Counted from the first letter of the stretch, positions 7,441 through 15,229 are shown. The stretch: 18,567 nt of DNA from JAWLHJ01 sp040904945 (GCA_040904945.1 JBBDSM010000158.1:1-18567), one strand, 5' to 3'. The notes: generated from the sequence alone by a model not told the origin. Numbers and translations: made by a program.

Positions 7441-10362
7441 AACCACGAAGAGCTGAGCCACCGGGTATCGGCGGCGCGGGCCGAGGTCGAAGCCCGCGGC
7501 GAGACGTTCTATCCCGGTGCGAGCCGGATCCATCTCGCGTCGTATCCGCCGAAGGAGCGGTGGACCGACTGGGTGGAGCTGGACTCCAAGGCGTGGCCGA
7601 AGCGGGTCGAGAAGCGGTACATGCTCGTGCCGACCACCTGCTTCAACTGTGAGTCCGCGTGCGGCTTGCTGGCGTACGTTGACCGCGACACGCTGGAGGT
7701 CCGGAAGTTCGAGGGTAATCCCGAGCATCCCGGCTCTCGGGGCCGGAACTGCGCCAAGGGGCCGGCCACCATCAACCAGATCACCGATCCGGACCGCATC
7801 CTGTACCCGCTGAAGCGGGCGGGACGTCGCGGGGAAGGGAAGTGGGAGCGGGTGAGCTGGGACGAGGCTCTGGACGACATCGCAGGGCGCATCCGCAAGG
7901 CGATGGAGGAGGAGCGCCAGGAGCAGGTCATGTACCACGTGGGTCGTCCGGGAGAGGACGGCTTCACCACGCGCATGCTGGCCGCCTGGGCCGTCGACGG
8001 GCACAACTCGCACACCAACGTCTGCTCGAGCGGCGCCCGCGCCGGATACCACTGGTGGATGGGGATGGACCGGCCGAGTCCGGACCACGCCAACGCCAAG
8101 GTCATCCTCCTGGTGAGCAGCCACCTCGAGACGGGGCACTACTTCAACCCCCACGCGCAGCGGATCATCGAGGGGAAGAAGAACGGCGCGAAGCTCATCG
8201 TGCTCGACACGCGCCTCTCCAACACCGCCACCCACGCCGACCACTGGCTGAGCCCGTACCCCGGCTCCGAGGCGGCCATCTTCCTGGCCATCGCCTCGTG
8301 GATGCTCCAGGAGGGCCGCTACGACCGCGACTACGTGCGGCGGTGGTGGAACTGGCCCGAGTACATGGAGGTGGCCCGGGGCGAGCCGGGCGCGAGCTTC
8401 GAGCGCTTCGAGGAGGTGCTGCGCGAGGAGTACGCGCAGTACACCTTCGCGTACGCCGCGGCGGAGTCGGGCCTCGAGGAGGACGAGCTCAGGGCGGTGG
8501 CCGAGCTGGTGGCGTCCGCCGGCAGCCGGCTGGCCACCCACAATTGGCGGAGCGCGGGGTCCGGGAATCTGGGCGGCTGGCAGGTGGCTCGGACCCTCAC
8601 TTTCCTCGGCGCGCTCATGGGCGCGCTGGCCACCGAGGGCGGAACCTTCCCGAACTCCTGGAACCGCTTCAGCCCGAAGCCGCCGCGCCTGCCGCACCAG
8701 CATCCCCGGCGGTGGAGCGAGGTGCTCTGGCCGCGCGAGTATCCGCTGGCGCTCATGGAGATGTCGTTCCTCATGCCGCACCTGATGCACGTGCAGGACG
8801 CCTTCGTGGACGTCTACTTCACGCGCGTCTACAACCCGGTGTGGACGAACCCCGACGGCTTCAGCTGGATCGGCATGCTGTCCGACGCCAAGCGGATCGG
8901 GCTCCACGTGGCCATGACGCCCACCTGGAACGAGACGGCGTACTTCGCGGATTACGTGCTCCCCATGGGGCATTCCTCGGAGCGGCACGACGTCGTCTCG
9001 TACGAGCAGTACGACGGCCAGTGGATCGGCTTCCGCCAGCCGGTCCTCCGCACGGCGCGCACGGCCATGGGCGAGGACATCACCGACACCCGCCAGGTGA
9101 ACCCCGGCGAGGTGTGGGAGGAGAACGAGTTTTGGATCGAGCTCACCTGGCGCATCGATCCTGACGGATCGCTCGGAATTCGCGAGTTCTTCGAGTCCGT
9201 GGAGCGGCCCGGCGAGAAGATGACGGTGGACGAGTATTACCGGTGGATGTTCGAAAACTCCGTTCCGGGCCTGCCGGAGGCCGCGCGCGCCGAGGGCCTC
9301 TCGCCCCTCGAGTACATGCGTCGCTACGGGGCGTTCGAAGTCGCGCGTAAGGTGGGTAAGGTCTTCGAGCAACCCGTCCCGGACGCCGAGCTCGAGGACG
9401 TGCGGGTGGACGAGGCCGGCCGGGTCTACAGCAGGGCGCCGGTGCCGCCGAGCCCGAAGGCGCCCGGGGGCACCAAGATCGATCCCGACTCCGAGGGCCG
9501 CCGCCGGGTGGGCGTACGTGTGGACGGCGAGATCGTGAAGGGGTGGCCCACCCCGAGCGGGAAGCTCGAGTTCTTCTCGCGCACCCTGCACGAGTGGGGA
9601 TGGCCCGAGTACGCCGTCCCGACCTACATCAAGAGCCACATCCATCCGGAGAAGCTCGAGGAGGGGCAGATGCCGCTCCTGTCGACGTTCCGCGTGCCGG
9701 TGCAGATCCACACCCGCAGCGCGAATAGCAAGTGGCTCGACGAGATCGCGCATACGAACCCCCTCTGGGTGCATCCAACCGACGCAGCGCGCCTCGGCAT
9801 CGAGCGCACCGGTGACCTGGTGCGGGTGGAGGGCGAGGTGGGCTATTTCGTGGTGAAGGCGTGGATCACCGAAGGGATCCGGCCCGGCGTGGTGGCGTGC
9901 AGCCATCACATGGGGCGCTGGAAGCCCGAGGGACAGCCCGGTCAGCGCCTCGGCATGATGACCGTGGCGCTCGGCCAGGAGGACACGGAGTGGTCCCTCC
10001 GGCCCACGAAGGGCGGTGGGCCGTTCGAGTCGTCGGATCCGGATACGCTGCGCGTCTGGTGGACCGACGTGGGTGTGCATCAGAACCTCACGCACGCGGT
10101 CCATCCCGACCCCATCTCGGGGATGCACTGTTGGCACCAGGCCGTGCGGGTTCGTCCGGCCGAGCCGGGGGACAAGCCCGGGGACGTATGGGTGGACGTG
10201 GCGCGGTCGCGCGAGGCGTACGCGCGGTGGGTGGAGATGACCCGCTCCGCGGACCAGTACTCGCCCGACGGCACGCGCCGGCCCTACTGGATGCTCCGGC
10301 CCGTGCGTCCCGAGCGGGAGGCGTACCGTTTGCCGGAGCGGGCGGCGCCGGCCGGTGTCTGA
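7438..10362 (+). CDS. Molybdopterin oxidoreductase catalytic subunit (DMSO reductase superfamily, Cys-ligated Mo)
   Basis: This 974-residue protein is the catalytic subunit of a bis-molybdopterin guanine dinucleotide enzyme. A [4Fe-4S] motif C68-x2-C71-x3-C75-x29-C105 ('TTCFNCESACG', 'RGRNCAKGPA') is followed by the body of the family and by Cys196 in 'HTNVCSSGARAGYHWW', at the position of the metal ligand in Nap/Psr/Fdh-like members. The C-terminal dinucleotide-binding domain covers about 745-840 ('HTRSANSKWLDE', 'WVHPTDAARLGI'). No twin-arginine signal precedes the cluster; instead there are about 65 hydrophilic residues, so the enzyme should be cytoplasmic, unlike periplasmic PsrA or DmsA. 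Start: TTG 7438 with GAAGG seven bases upstream. The longer ATG frame from 7363 lies inside the preceding gene. Substrate unknown: the sequence does not look like SoeA, and a phenylacetyl-CoA oxidoreductase-like role is only a guess. Confidence 0.9.
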   Translation: MNHEELSHRVSAARAEVEARGETFYPGASRIHLASYPPKERWTDWVELDSKAWPKRVEKRYMLVPTTCFNCESACGLLAYVDRDTLEVRKFEGNPEHPGSRGRNCAKGPATINQITDPDRILYPLKRAGRRGEGKWERVSWDEALDDIAGRIRKAMEEERQEQVMYHVGRPGEDGFTTRMLAAWAVDGHNSHTNVCSSGARAGYHWWMGMDRPSPDHANAKVILLVSSHLETGHYFNPHAQRIIEGKKNGAKLIVLDTRLSNTATHADHWLSPYPGSEAAIFLAIASWMLQEGRYDRDYVRRWWNWPEYMEVARGEPGASFERFEEVLREEYAQYTFAYAAAESGLEEDELRAVAELVASAGSRLATHNWRSAGSGNLGGWQVARTLTFLGALMGALATEGGTFPNSWNRFSPKPPRLPHQHPRRWSEVLWPREYPLALMEMSFLMPHLMHVQDAFVDVYFTRVYNPVWTNPDGFSWIGMLSDAKRIGLHVAMTPTWNETAYFADYVLPMGHSSERHDVVSYEQYDGQWIGFRQPVLRTARTAMGEDITDTRQVNPGEVWEENEFWIELTWRIDPDGSLGIREFFESVERPGEKMTVDEYYRWMFENSVPGLPEAARAEGLSPLEYMRRYGAFEVARKVGKVFEQPVPDAELEDVRVDEAGRVYSRAPVPPSPKAPGGTKIDPDSEGRRRVGVRVDGEIVKGWPTPSGKLEFFSRTLHEWGWPEYAVPTYIKSHIHPEKLEEGQMPLLSTFRVPVQIHTRSANSKWLDEIAHTNPLWVHPTDAARLGIERTGDLVRVEGEVGYFVVKAWITEGIRPGVVACSHHMGRWKPEGQPGQRLGMMTVALGQEDTEWSLRPTKGGGPFESSDPDTLRVWWTDVGVHQNLTHAVHPDPISGMHCWHQAVRVRPAEPGDKPGDVWVDVARSREAYARWVEMTRSADQYSPDGTRRPYWMLRPVRPEREAYRLPERAAPAGV

Positions 10363-11332
10363 GGGAGCCCCGGAGCCGGCCCGGCCGTCGTCCGATGGAG
10401 CCCCGGAGCCCACCCGGACGTCGTCCGAGCTCCTGAGGGCCCTCGCCCACCTCGCCGAGCCCCCCGGGCCCGCCCACGGTCCGCTGGCCGCGGCGCTGGA
10501 GCTCCCCGACCCGCCCGACCGCGCGGGGCACGAAGCGCTCTTCGGCTTCCAGCTCTATCCGTGGGCGTCGGTGTACCTGGGTGCCGAGGGGATGCTGGGC
10601 GGCGAGGCGCTCAGGCGGGTGGCGGGGTTCTGGAGGGCGGTGGGCCGGGAGGCGCCGAAGGACCCGGACCATCTGGCGTCGCTGCTCGGGCTGTATGCGG
10701 CGTTGATGGACGAGGAGGCGGAGGTGCGGAGCGATGACACGCCGGCCGCCCCCGCCCGCGCCGAGCTCGTCGCCCGCAGTCGCCGCGCGCTCCTGGAGGA
10801 GCACCTGGCTCCCTGGATCTTCGCGTTCCTCGAGCGCGTCCGGGAGCTGGGCGGATCGTTTCATACCGCCTGGGCCGAGCTGCTGGCGGCGATCCTCGAG
10901 GACGAGGTCGGGGCGGGCGGGCCACTGGACCGCGTGCCGACGGTGCTCGAAGACGTACCGTCGCTTCCCGACCCCCGCTCGGGGGGTGCGGGCGCATTTC
11001 TGGGCGGGCTCCTGACTCCCGCGGTGTCCGGGCTGATCCTCACCCGCGCCGACCTCGCGCGCATCGCCGCCGAGCGCGACCTCGGGCTCCGTGCGGGGGA
11101 ACGCCGGTACGCCCTGGAGCACCTCCTCGGTCAGGAGGCTTCCGTGGTGCTCCTGGGGATCGCCGACGAAGCCCATCGACAGGCCTCCGCCCACCGGGCC
11201 CGGGCGGACCGTCTCGGCATCGGGGCAGGGTGGACCGCCGAGCGCGCGGCCGCCACCGAAGACATCCTCCGGAACCTTGCCGAGTCCGCCGACGAGCTCC
11301 TGGTCGCAACTTCGGACCCCCGGGACTCGTAG
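10355..11332 (+). CDS. TorD-family molybdoenzyme maturation chaperone
   Basis: This 325-residue all-helical protein is predicted to bind the molybdenum subunit during cofactor insertion. The family signature lies near residues 66-130: 'FGFQLYPWASVYLG', 'GMLGGEALRRVAGFWR' and 'DPDHLASLLGLYAALMDEE'. A second helical segment, 'WIFAFLERVRELGGSFHTAW', follows near 150-170. It is longer than classical TorD/DmsD (about 200 residues). The extra C-terminal 110 residues ('LILTRADLARIAAERDLGL', 'GERRYALEHLLGQEA') resemble a long TorD subgroup I recall from similar operons. The client here has no Tat signal, so the role is folding and cofactor loading rather than export proofreading. The GTG start overlaps the previous stop by 8 bases. 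The first 25 residues are a Pro/Ser-rich tandem repeat, and translation could start later. Confidence 0.82.
   Translation: MSEGAPEPARPSSDGAPEPTRTSSELLRALAHLAEPPGPAHGPLAAALELPDPPDRAGHEALFGFQLYPWASVYLGAEGMLGGEALRRVAGFWRAVGREAPKDPDHLASLLGLYAALMDEEAEVRSDDTPAAPARAELVARSRRALLEEHLAPWIFAFLERVRELGGSFHTAWAELLAAILEDEVGAGGPLDRVPTVLEDVPSLPDPRSGGAGAFLGGLLTPAVSGLILTRADLARIAAERDLGLRAGERRYALEHLLGQEASVVLLGIADEAHRQASAHRARADRLGIGAGWTAERAAATEDILRNLAESADELLVATSDPRDS
10364..10429 (+). repeat. 33-bp tandem repeat inside the 5' end of the TorD-like gene
   Basis: Two adjacent 33-bp units (10364-10396 and 10397-10429) match at 29 of 33 positions. They encode two 11-residue units, GAPEPARPSSD and GAPEPTRTSSE. The length is a multiple of three, so the frame is kept. 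This looks like a recent local duplication in a disordered N terminus. Confidence 0.85.
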
Positions 11333-11336
11333 GAAT

Positions 11337-11384
11337 GGATGTGAGGATGGACCCGGAGGACGCCCGAGGGGCGTCCCCACATCC
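11337..11384 (+). other. Two-tier hairpin between the TorD-like gene and the 93-residue gene
   Basis: The inner stem is perfect: GGACGCCC at 11358-11365, a GAG loop, and GGGCGTCC at 11369-11376. Outer arms GGATGTG (11337-11343) and CACATCC (11378-11384) are also perfectly complementary, with 14 unpaired bases on the left and one on the right. It starts 5 bases after the TorD-like stop and ends 20 bases before the next ATG. No T tract follows. It may end the upstream transcript, stabilise its 3' end or control the downstream gene. Confidence 0.5.
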
Positions 11385-11404
11385 CGTGATTCGGGAGGAA
11401 CCCG

Positions 11405-11686
11405 ATGTTCGAGCTACTCGCTCTCGCCATAGCCGGAGCCGCCGCAGTCGGCGGCCATATCAAGTCGCGACAGTTCGTCGGCAAGCGCCTGCGCTACACC
11501 TCGCTGGTGGAGAAGCCCGCGCTCGGCCTCTGGGCAGGGGTGGGCGCGACGCTGGTCGCCGCGCCGTTCGTCGCAGTGCTCCCCCTCGTGGGGGCCGGGA
11601 CGGCCATCGCCCTCGGGGCCGGGGTGGGCACGGGGGTGGCCCTGGGTGTGAAGGACACCCACAGCCCGCCGCTGCTGGAGGACTGA
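11405..11686 (+). CDS. Small glycine-rich membrane protein of unknown function
   Basis: This 93-residue protein has a short N-terminal hydrophobic segment (MFELLALAIAGAAAVGG), a basic segment (KSRQFVGKRLRY) and a long hydrophobic region from about residue 42 to 81 made of Gly, Ala, Val and Leu (probably two helices in a hairpin), then a polar tail. A strong ribosome binding site, GGGAGGAA at 11393-11400, lies 4 bases before the ATG, which supports a real gene despite its size. I recognise no family. It lies 72 bp after the TorD-like gene, with a hairpin in the gap, so it may be a differently expressed member of the same transcription unit or a separate gene. Confidence 0.65.
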   Translation: MFELLALAIAGAAAVGGHIKSRQFVGKRLRYTSLVEKPALGLWAGVGATLVAAPFVAVLPLVGAGTAIALGAGVGTGVALGVKDTHSPPLLED

Positions 11687-11702
11687 CGGGCCGGCCCGCC
11701 CG

Positions 11703-12623
11703 GTGACTTCCCGCGCCCGGATCTCCGGCTTCTCGTTCGTCCGGAACGCCGTCTCCCTCGACTATCCTCTCGAGGAGTCCCTCCGCTCGATCCTGCCCGT
11801 CGTCGACCAGCTCGTGGTCGCGGTGGCGCGGGCGCCGGGGGAGAAGGACGATGGGACCCGGGCGGTGGTCGAGGGGCTCGACGATCCGCGCGTGGAGATC
11901 GTCGACGCCGTCTGGGACGACGCGCGCCGCCAGGAGATCTACGCCGACCTCACCAACGTCGCCCTCGACAAGTGCACCGGGGACTGGTGCCTCTACATCC
12001 AGGCCGATGAGGCCATGCACGAGGACGACCACGACCCGTTGCATGCCCGTGCCGACGAGCTCCTCACGGACCGCCGCGTGGAGGGCCTCCTCTTCGACTA
12101 CCTCCACTTCTTCGGCGACTACGACCATCTCCAGACGGGCCACGGCTGGTATCAGCGGGAGATCCGGATGATCCGGAACGGCGTCGGCATCCGCTCCGTG
12201 CGCGACGCGCAGTCGTTCCGCTACCCCGACCAGACCCGCATCACCGTCGCGCCGGCCCACGCGCGCATCTTCCACTACGGCTGGGTGCGGCACCCCGAGC
12301 GGATGCAGGCCAAGGTCCGCGAGTTCTGGTCGCACCGGAAGAGTCCGGACGAGGTGGAGGCCGAGTTCGGCCGGACCGAGACGTTCGACTACGGTCCGTT
12401 GGGGCGCCTCGAGCGGTTCGGGGGCACGCATCCGGCGGTCATGAAGGGGCGGATCGAGGGGATGGACTGGGGGCACCTTCTCCGCGAGGAGGATCTGCCG
12501 GGCATGGTGCGGACCCAGACGCACAAAGACGAGCGGCTGAAGTACCGGGGTCTGAGCGCGATCGCGCGGTGGACGGGTATCGACCTGAATCACACGAACC
12601 ACGGGAAGGTGCTGCGGGTGTGA
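11703..12623 (+). CDS. Family 2-like glycosyltransferase
   Basis: This 306-residue protein has the fold signature of GT-A glycosyltransferases. It opens with 'ISGFSFVRNAVSLDYPLEES' (nucleotide-binding strand with Arg-Asn), then 'SILPVVDQLVVAVARAPGEK', a 'DDGT' turn and 'GDWCLYIQADEAMHEDD', where the Asp-Glu pair replaces the metal-binding DxD. The C-terminal half contains 'FHYGWVRHPERMQAK' and Trp/His-rich segments found in a common subgroup whose acceptors are mostly unknown. It should act in the cytoplasm or at the inner membrane face on a sugar nucleotide. The GTG start is 16 bases after the previous stop. GGAGG at 11678-11682 is about 20 bases away, too far to be ideal. No other glycan genes are nearby, so the pathway is unclear. 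Confidence 0.78.
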   Translation: MTSRARISGFSFVRNAVSLDYPLEESLRSILPVVDQLVVAVARAPGEKDDGTRAVVEGLDDPRVEIVDAVWDDARRQEIYADLTNVALDKCTGDWCLYIQADEAMHEDDHDPLHARADELLTDRRVEGLLFDYLHFFGDYDHLQTGHGWYQREIRMIRNGVGIRSVRDAQSFRYPDQTRITVAPAHARIFHYGWVRHPERMQAKVREFWSHRKSPDEVEAEFGRTETFDYGPLGRLERFGGTHPAVMKGRIEGMDWGHLLREEDLPGMVRTQTHKDERLKYRGLSAIARWTGIDLNHTNHGKVLRV

Positions 12624-12825
12624 GGCGCACACCGCGAGCGCCTCGACGAAACGGACGGGAGAGAGGACGCGCCGTGCGTTCCGCCGGCCGGAGGCCAGGT
12701 CATTCGACCGTCGGGCCCGGCCCACCTTGCGGCTTACGTGCGGACTCGCCACACGTGCGATTGCGGGCGGGTCCGGAGGCCCTTGGATCCTCGGCACTCT
12801 CGTTCCCCGCCATAAGGACGACCCC
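12624..12825. other. Intergenic region upstream of the collagen-like lipoprotein
   Basis: About 200 bp holds no convincing reading frame of its own. It must contain the promoter of the lipoprotein gene. I cannot identify clear -35/-10 boxes. AAGGA at 12814-12818 is the ribosome binding site for the ATG at 12826. Confidence 0.4.
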
Positions 12826-14151
12826 ATGCGCCGACCTCTTCCCCTCGCCGTCGCCCTCGTCTTGGCCCTCGCCTTCCCCGGTTGCTCTGGCGAAGCCGGT
12901 CCGACGGGACCCCAGGGGCCGGCGGGCCCGACGGGACCGCAAGGACCGGCCGGGTCCGATGGAACGGCGAGCGTGAGCGGCGTGAGTCCCTTGACTCTCT
13001 TCGTGGACCACGGATCGAGGGTGACCGTCAGCGGTTCGGCTACTGGCTGGAGCGATGGGGCGACACTGGACTTCGGACCGGGGATCGAGGTGGTCTCCAC
13101 CCTCGTTGCCAGCCCGTCCGCGATCGTCGCCGAGGTCGTGGCGGACACCTCCGCAGCGCTGGGACCGCGATCGATCTCGGTGACCGACGGCGCACAAACG
13201 CTGACCTTCTCAGACGCCTTCTCCGTCGAGTCCGCGCTCGCGCTCGAGGCCTTCGTTGGCACCTTCACCCCCGGCGCGACCGTGAGGGCCACGGTCCGGC
13301 AGATGGATCCCACCACCCCTTTCGAAGCGCCGACGGACATCGTCTTCGACGAGTCGGGGCTTACCGGGTCGATCCTCTCGGAGTCGACGACCACCGTCTC
13401 GGCGACGTGGGACATCCCCTTCACGACGGCTTCCGGTCGCCAGACCCTCACGGTCACCTCTCCGGGGGCCGGTGGTACCGTGACCTCCCGCCTGCTCCCG
13501 GCGCTCCATCTTCCCGCTCCGACCGCCACCGAGCTTCCCATCGCGACCTCGACGCCGTTCGCCATCGACGAGGGCGAGGGGAGCGTCGTCGTCGAAATCG
13601 CGCCGCCAGCCGGCAAGCTGGTGACGGTGAGCGTGGACAACGTCTCCCCGGCAAGCTTCGCCCCATTCCCCTTCAACCTCATCGGACCCGACAGCACCTT
13701 CAGCGCGGGATCTCAGGACTCGTTCTACGCCGTCGGTTCGACTCTGTGGCACCTGGCCATCCAGGCGCCCCCCGATGGCCCGTACTCATTCGAGGTGACG
13801 GCCGACACCGCCGACGTGGTCGTCACGCCGATGACCTCCTTCGGACCCGATCTCTTCCAGGTCGACGGGGAGTTCGTGACCGGGTTCGAGGAAGAGTTCT
13901 ATTCGTTCACGGCTGAGCCGGGAGACGATCTGGTGGTCGGCGTCGACGCCGGGGCGACCGATCCGTGCTCGGCCATCGACGCCGACGTCGAGGTCCTTCG
14001 GCCAGACGGCTCGTCGTACGGACGGGGCCGGCTTTCCGGATACAGGGCCGCGACCTTCGGCTCGGCCGAAGTCGCCGGGACATACTTCGTACGGCTTCGG
14101 TCCTTCGGCCAGGTCCCTTTCGATTACCAACTCGTGGTCCGGTTGAACTGA
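12826..14151 (+). CDS. Lipoprotein with collagen-like Gly-X-Y stretch and beta-sandwich domains
   Basis: This 441-residue protein has a type II signal peptide (MRRPLPLAVALVLALAFPGC) with Cys20 as the likely lipidated residue. Right after it come eight Gly-X-Y triplets (residues 22-46, such as GPTGPQGPA used twice), which could form a short collagen triple helix and make the protein trimeric. Residues about 50-125 look like an Ig/IPT-type domain. Later segments, 'EEEFYSFTAEPGDDLVVGVDA' to the end, resemble a PPC-type or C-terminal beta-sandwich domain ('GTYFVRLRSFG', 'FDYQLVVRLN'). It is probably exposed at the outer membrane or cell surface. ATG 12826 follows AAGGA by 7 bases; the longer frame from 12727 lacks a signal peptide. 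The function is unknown. Adhesion or structural roles are guesses. Confidence 0.8.
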   Translation: MRRPLPLAVALVLALAFPGCSGEAGPTGPQGPAGPTGPQGPAGSDGTASVSGVSPLTLFVDHGSRVTVSGSATGWSDGATLDFGPGIEVVSTLVASPSAIVAEVVADTSAALGPRSISVTDGAQTLTFSDAFSVESALALEAFVGTFTPGATVRATVRQMDPTTPFEAPTDIVFDESGLTGSILSESTTTVSATWDIPFTTASGRQTLTVTSPGAGGTVTSRLLPALHLPAPTATELPIATSTPFAIDEGEGSVVVEIAPPAGKLVTVSVDNVSPASFAPFPFNLIGPDSTFSAGSQDSFYAVGSTLWHLAIQAPPDGPYSFEVTADTADVVVTPMTSFGPDLFQVDGEFVTGFEEEFYSFTAEPGDDLVVGVDAGATDPCSAIDADVEVLRPDGSSYGRGRLSGYRAATFGSAEVAGTYFVRLRSFGQVPFDYQLVVRLN

Positions 14152-14203
14152 GTCCACCACCACGACGCGTGCCCCCAACTCGCGATACTCACTTGAAGTA
14201 TCG

Positions 14204-14336
14204 GAAGTACTCCCCCCTGATCTCGTCGCTCATCTCGGTGACTACATCTACGGGTACGCCACCATCGAGAACCGACCATGGCCACGAGATGGTCTCTGTC
14301 GACGACTATCTACGCCGCTATTCCGGACTGGCCTAG
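14204..14336 (+). pseudogene. Frameshifted fragment of a PhoD-type alkaline phosphatase/phosphodiesterase
   Basis: Two adjoining frames carry pieces of one family motif. From 14219, one frame reads 'DLVAHLGDYIYGYATIENRP'. The next piece, 'HGHEMVSVDDYLRRYSGLA', lies in another frame and ends at a TAG at 14334-14336. Together they match the PhoD pattern 'DLV-HLGDYIYEY...RPH-G-E..T..DYR.RYA', which includes the metal-binding GD of the metallophosphatase fold. Only about 40 residues of a protein that is normally over 450 long are present. A frameshift lies near 14277. The fragment has no start or partner sequence, so it is a dead remnant. Family recognition is from the motif alone. Confidence 0.6.
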
Positions 14337-14337
14337 C

Positions 14338-14436
14338 GAGGCCAGCATCTATGTGACGGGCACCTTCCAGGTGGAGGGCGAGGACCCCGTTCCTTTCCGC
14401 ACCTTCATCGAGGGTGAGATCGAGGTGGAGCTGGAA
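14338..14436 (+). pseudogene. Short orphan protein-coding scrap, possibly from a lipoprotein
   Basis: One frame here reads 'EASIYVTGTFQVEGEDPVPF' and continues 'RTFIEGEIEVELE', with GC-rich third positions and a beta-strand pattern like real protein. It begins immediately after the PhoD scrap and loses this character after about 14436. An ATG frame from 14278 runs through it, but its first 20 residues overlap the PhoD scrap out of frame and the rest reads as non-protein. It resembles mid-portions of secreted or lipoprotein domains, and I cannot name the family. Most likely it is a gene fragment. Confidence 0.35.
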
Positions 14437-14542
14437 CGTCGAGTTCGACGACTGAGTGTTGCAGCGAATCTCGCCGCGGCAGGGTTGTTCAAGGGCTCTA
14501 CCCGAGAGAGCTCTGAACCCGGCCGCGGCGGGATTTTGCCGA
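14437..14542. other. Non-coding spacer before the minus-strand lipoprotein end
   Basis: Together with the two scraps above this completes a 391-bp gap between convergent lipoprotein genes (14152-14542). It holds no convincing gene. 14152-14203 also shows nothing. No T-tract terminator is evident. Confidence 0.4.
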
Positions 14543-15229
14543 TTACTGTACGACCAACGGTTCCAACGTGTTTCGAATGCTCAGCTTCAGCTCCGATCCG
14601 AACAGCGCGCCGGCGATGTCCACCTCGTTGAACCGCCAGATGCGGAGACGCTGATCGTCGGACGCCGGATTCGAGGTCTCCGGGATCGTAAAGGAGCCGG
14701 TGTCCGAACGACCCTCGGCTGAGAAGTTCCGGGTCTCGATATCCACGCCGGCTGCCTCGGATTGACGCGTCCACGTGACGGGGAACGGCTCGTTTGCGGT
14801 CAGCGTGTCGTTGGCCGACGGCGATGTGATGGTGTGCGTTGAAAGCCCGCCCACGACCGCGCCGCGGACCTCGTCGGAGCCCCTCGTGATGTCGAGACGG
14901 TAGTCCCCGGCCGCGAAGCTGTTCACCGTCGCGACGTACTCACCGCTCCCGGCGTCCGTCTCCAGCAGGTTCACCGTCCCCAGCGACGAGTTCTGGACCG
15001 TAACGGTCGCCCCCGACACCGGCTCGCCCTGGGCGTCGCTCACCTCTACCTCGAACTCCGTCACGAACCCGCCGGACACATCCTGCCCCTCGATGTACGC
15101 TTCGACCATCAGCGTACTCGTCCCCGTCCCGGGGTCATTGCGGTCGATGGCCGGTGCGACCGGATCATCGCCACACGCAGCGGCCACCGTCAGGGTGGCC
15201 GCGAATATCCATAGCTTCTTTACTGTCAT
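14543..15229 (-). CDS. Secreted lipoprotein with Ig-like/carboxypeptidase-regulatory-like domain
   Basis: This 228-residue protein begins with a lipoprotein signal (MTVKKLWIFAATLTVAAAC) with Cys19 as the lipidation site, followed by 'GDDPVAP', a start I associate with Gemmatimonadota lipoproteins. Residues about 40-125 ('VTEFEVEVSDAQGEPVSGAT' through 'AAGDYRLDITRG') look like an Ig-like or carboxypeptidase-regulatory-like beta-sandwich. The C-terminal part ('TITSPSANDTLTANEPFPVT', 'WTRQ') resembles a second beta domain. It has a strong ribosome binding site (AGAGGAAA in the minus strand, 15236-15243) 6-7 bases from the ATG. It appears intact, in contrast to the broken genes on both sides. The role is unknown, probably an envelope protein. 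Confidence 0.75.
   Translation of the reverse strand: MTVKKLWIFAATLTVAAACGDDPVAPAIDRNDPGTGTSTLMVEAYIEGQDVSGGFVTEFEVEVSDAQGEPVSGATVTVQNSSLGTVNLLETDAGSGEYVATVNSFAAGDYRLDITRGSDEVRGAVVGGLSTHTITSPSANDTLTANEPFPVTWTRQSEAAGVDIETRNFSAEGRSDTGSFTIPETSNPASDDQRLRIWRFNEVDIAGALFGSELKLSIRNTLEPLVVQ

Noticed and set aside
6898..10413. 1171-codon open frame on the minus strand
   Set aside because: It is exactly antisense to the molybdenum subunit, rich in Arg/Pro/His/Gly, has no recognisable motif, and arises from GC-rich third positions of the real gene.
12826..12975. Phage tail-fibre origin for the Gly-X-Y protein
   Set aside because: It begins with a lipoprotein signal peptide and has no phage neighbours.
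11460..13697. 745-codon minus-strand frame
   Set aside because: Runs antisense across three plus-strand genes and their spacers. It only looks long because of base composition.
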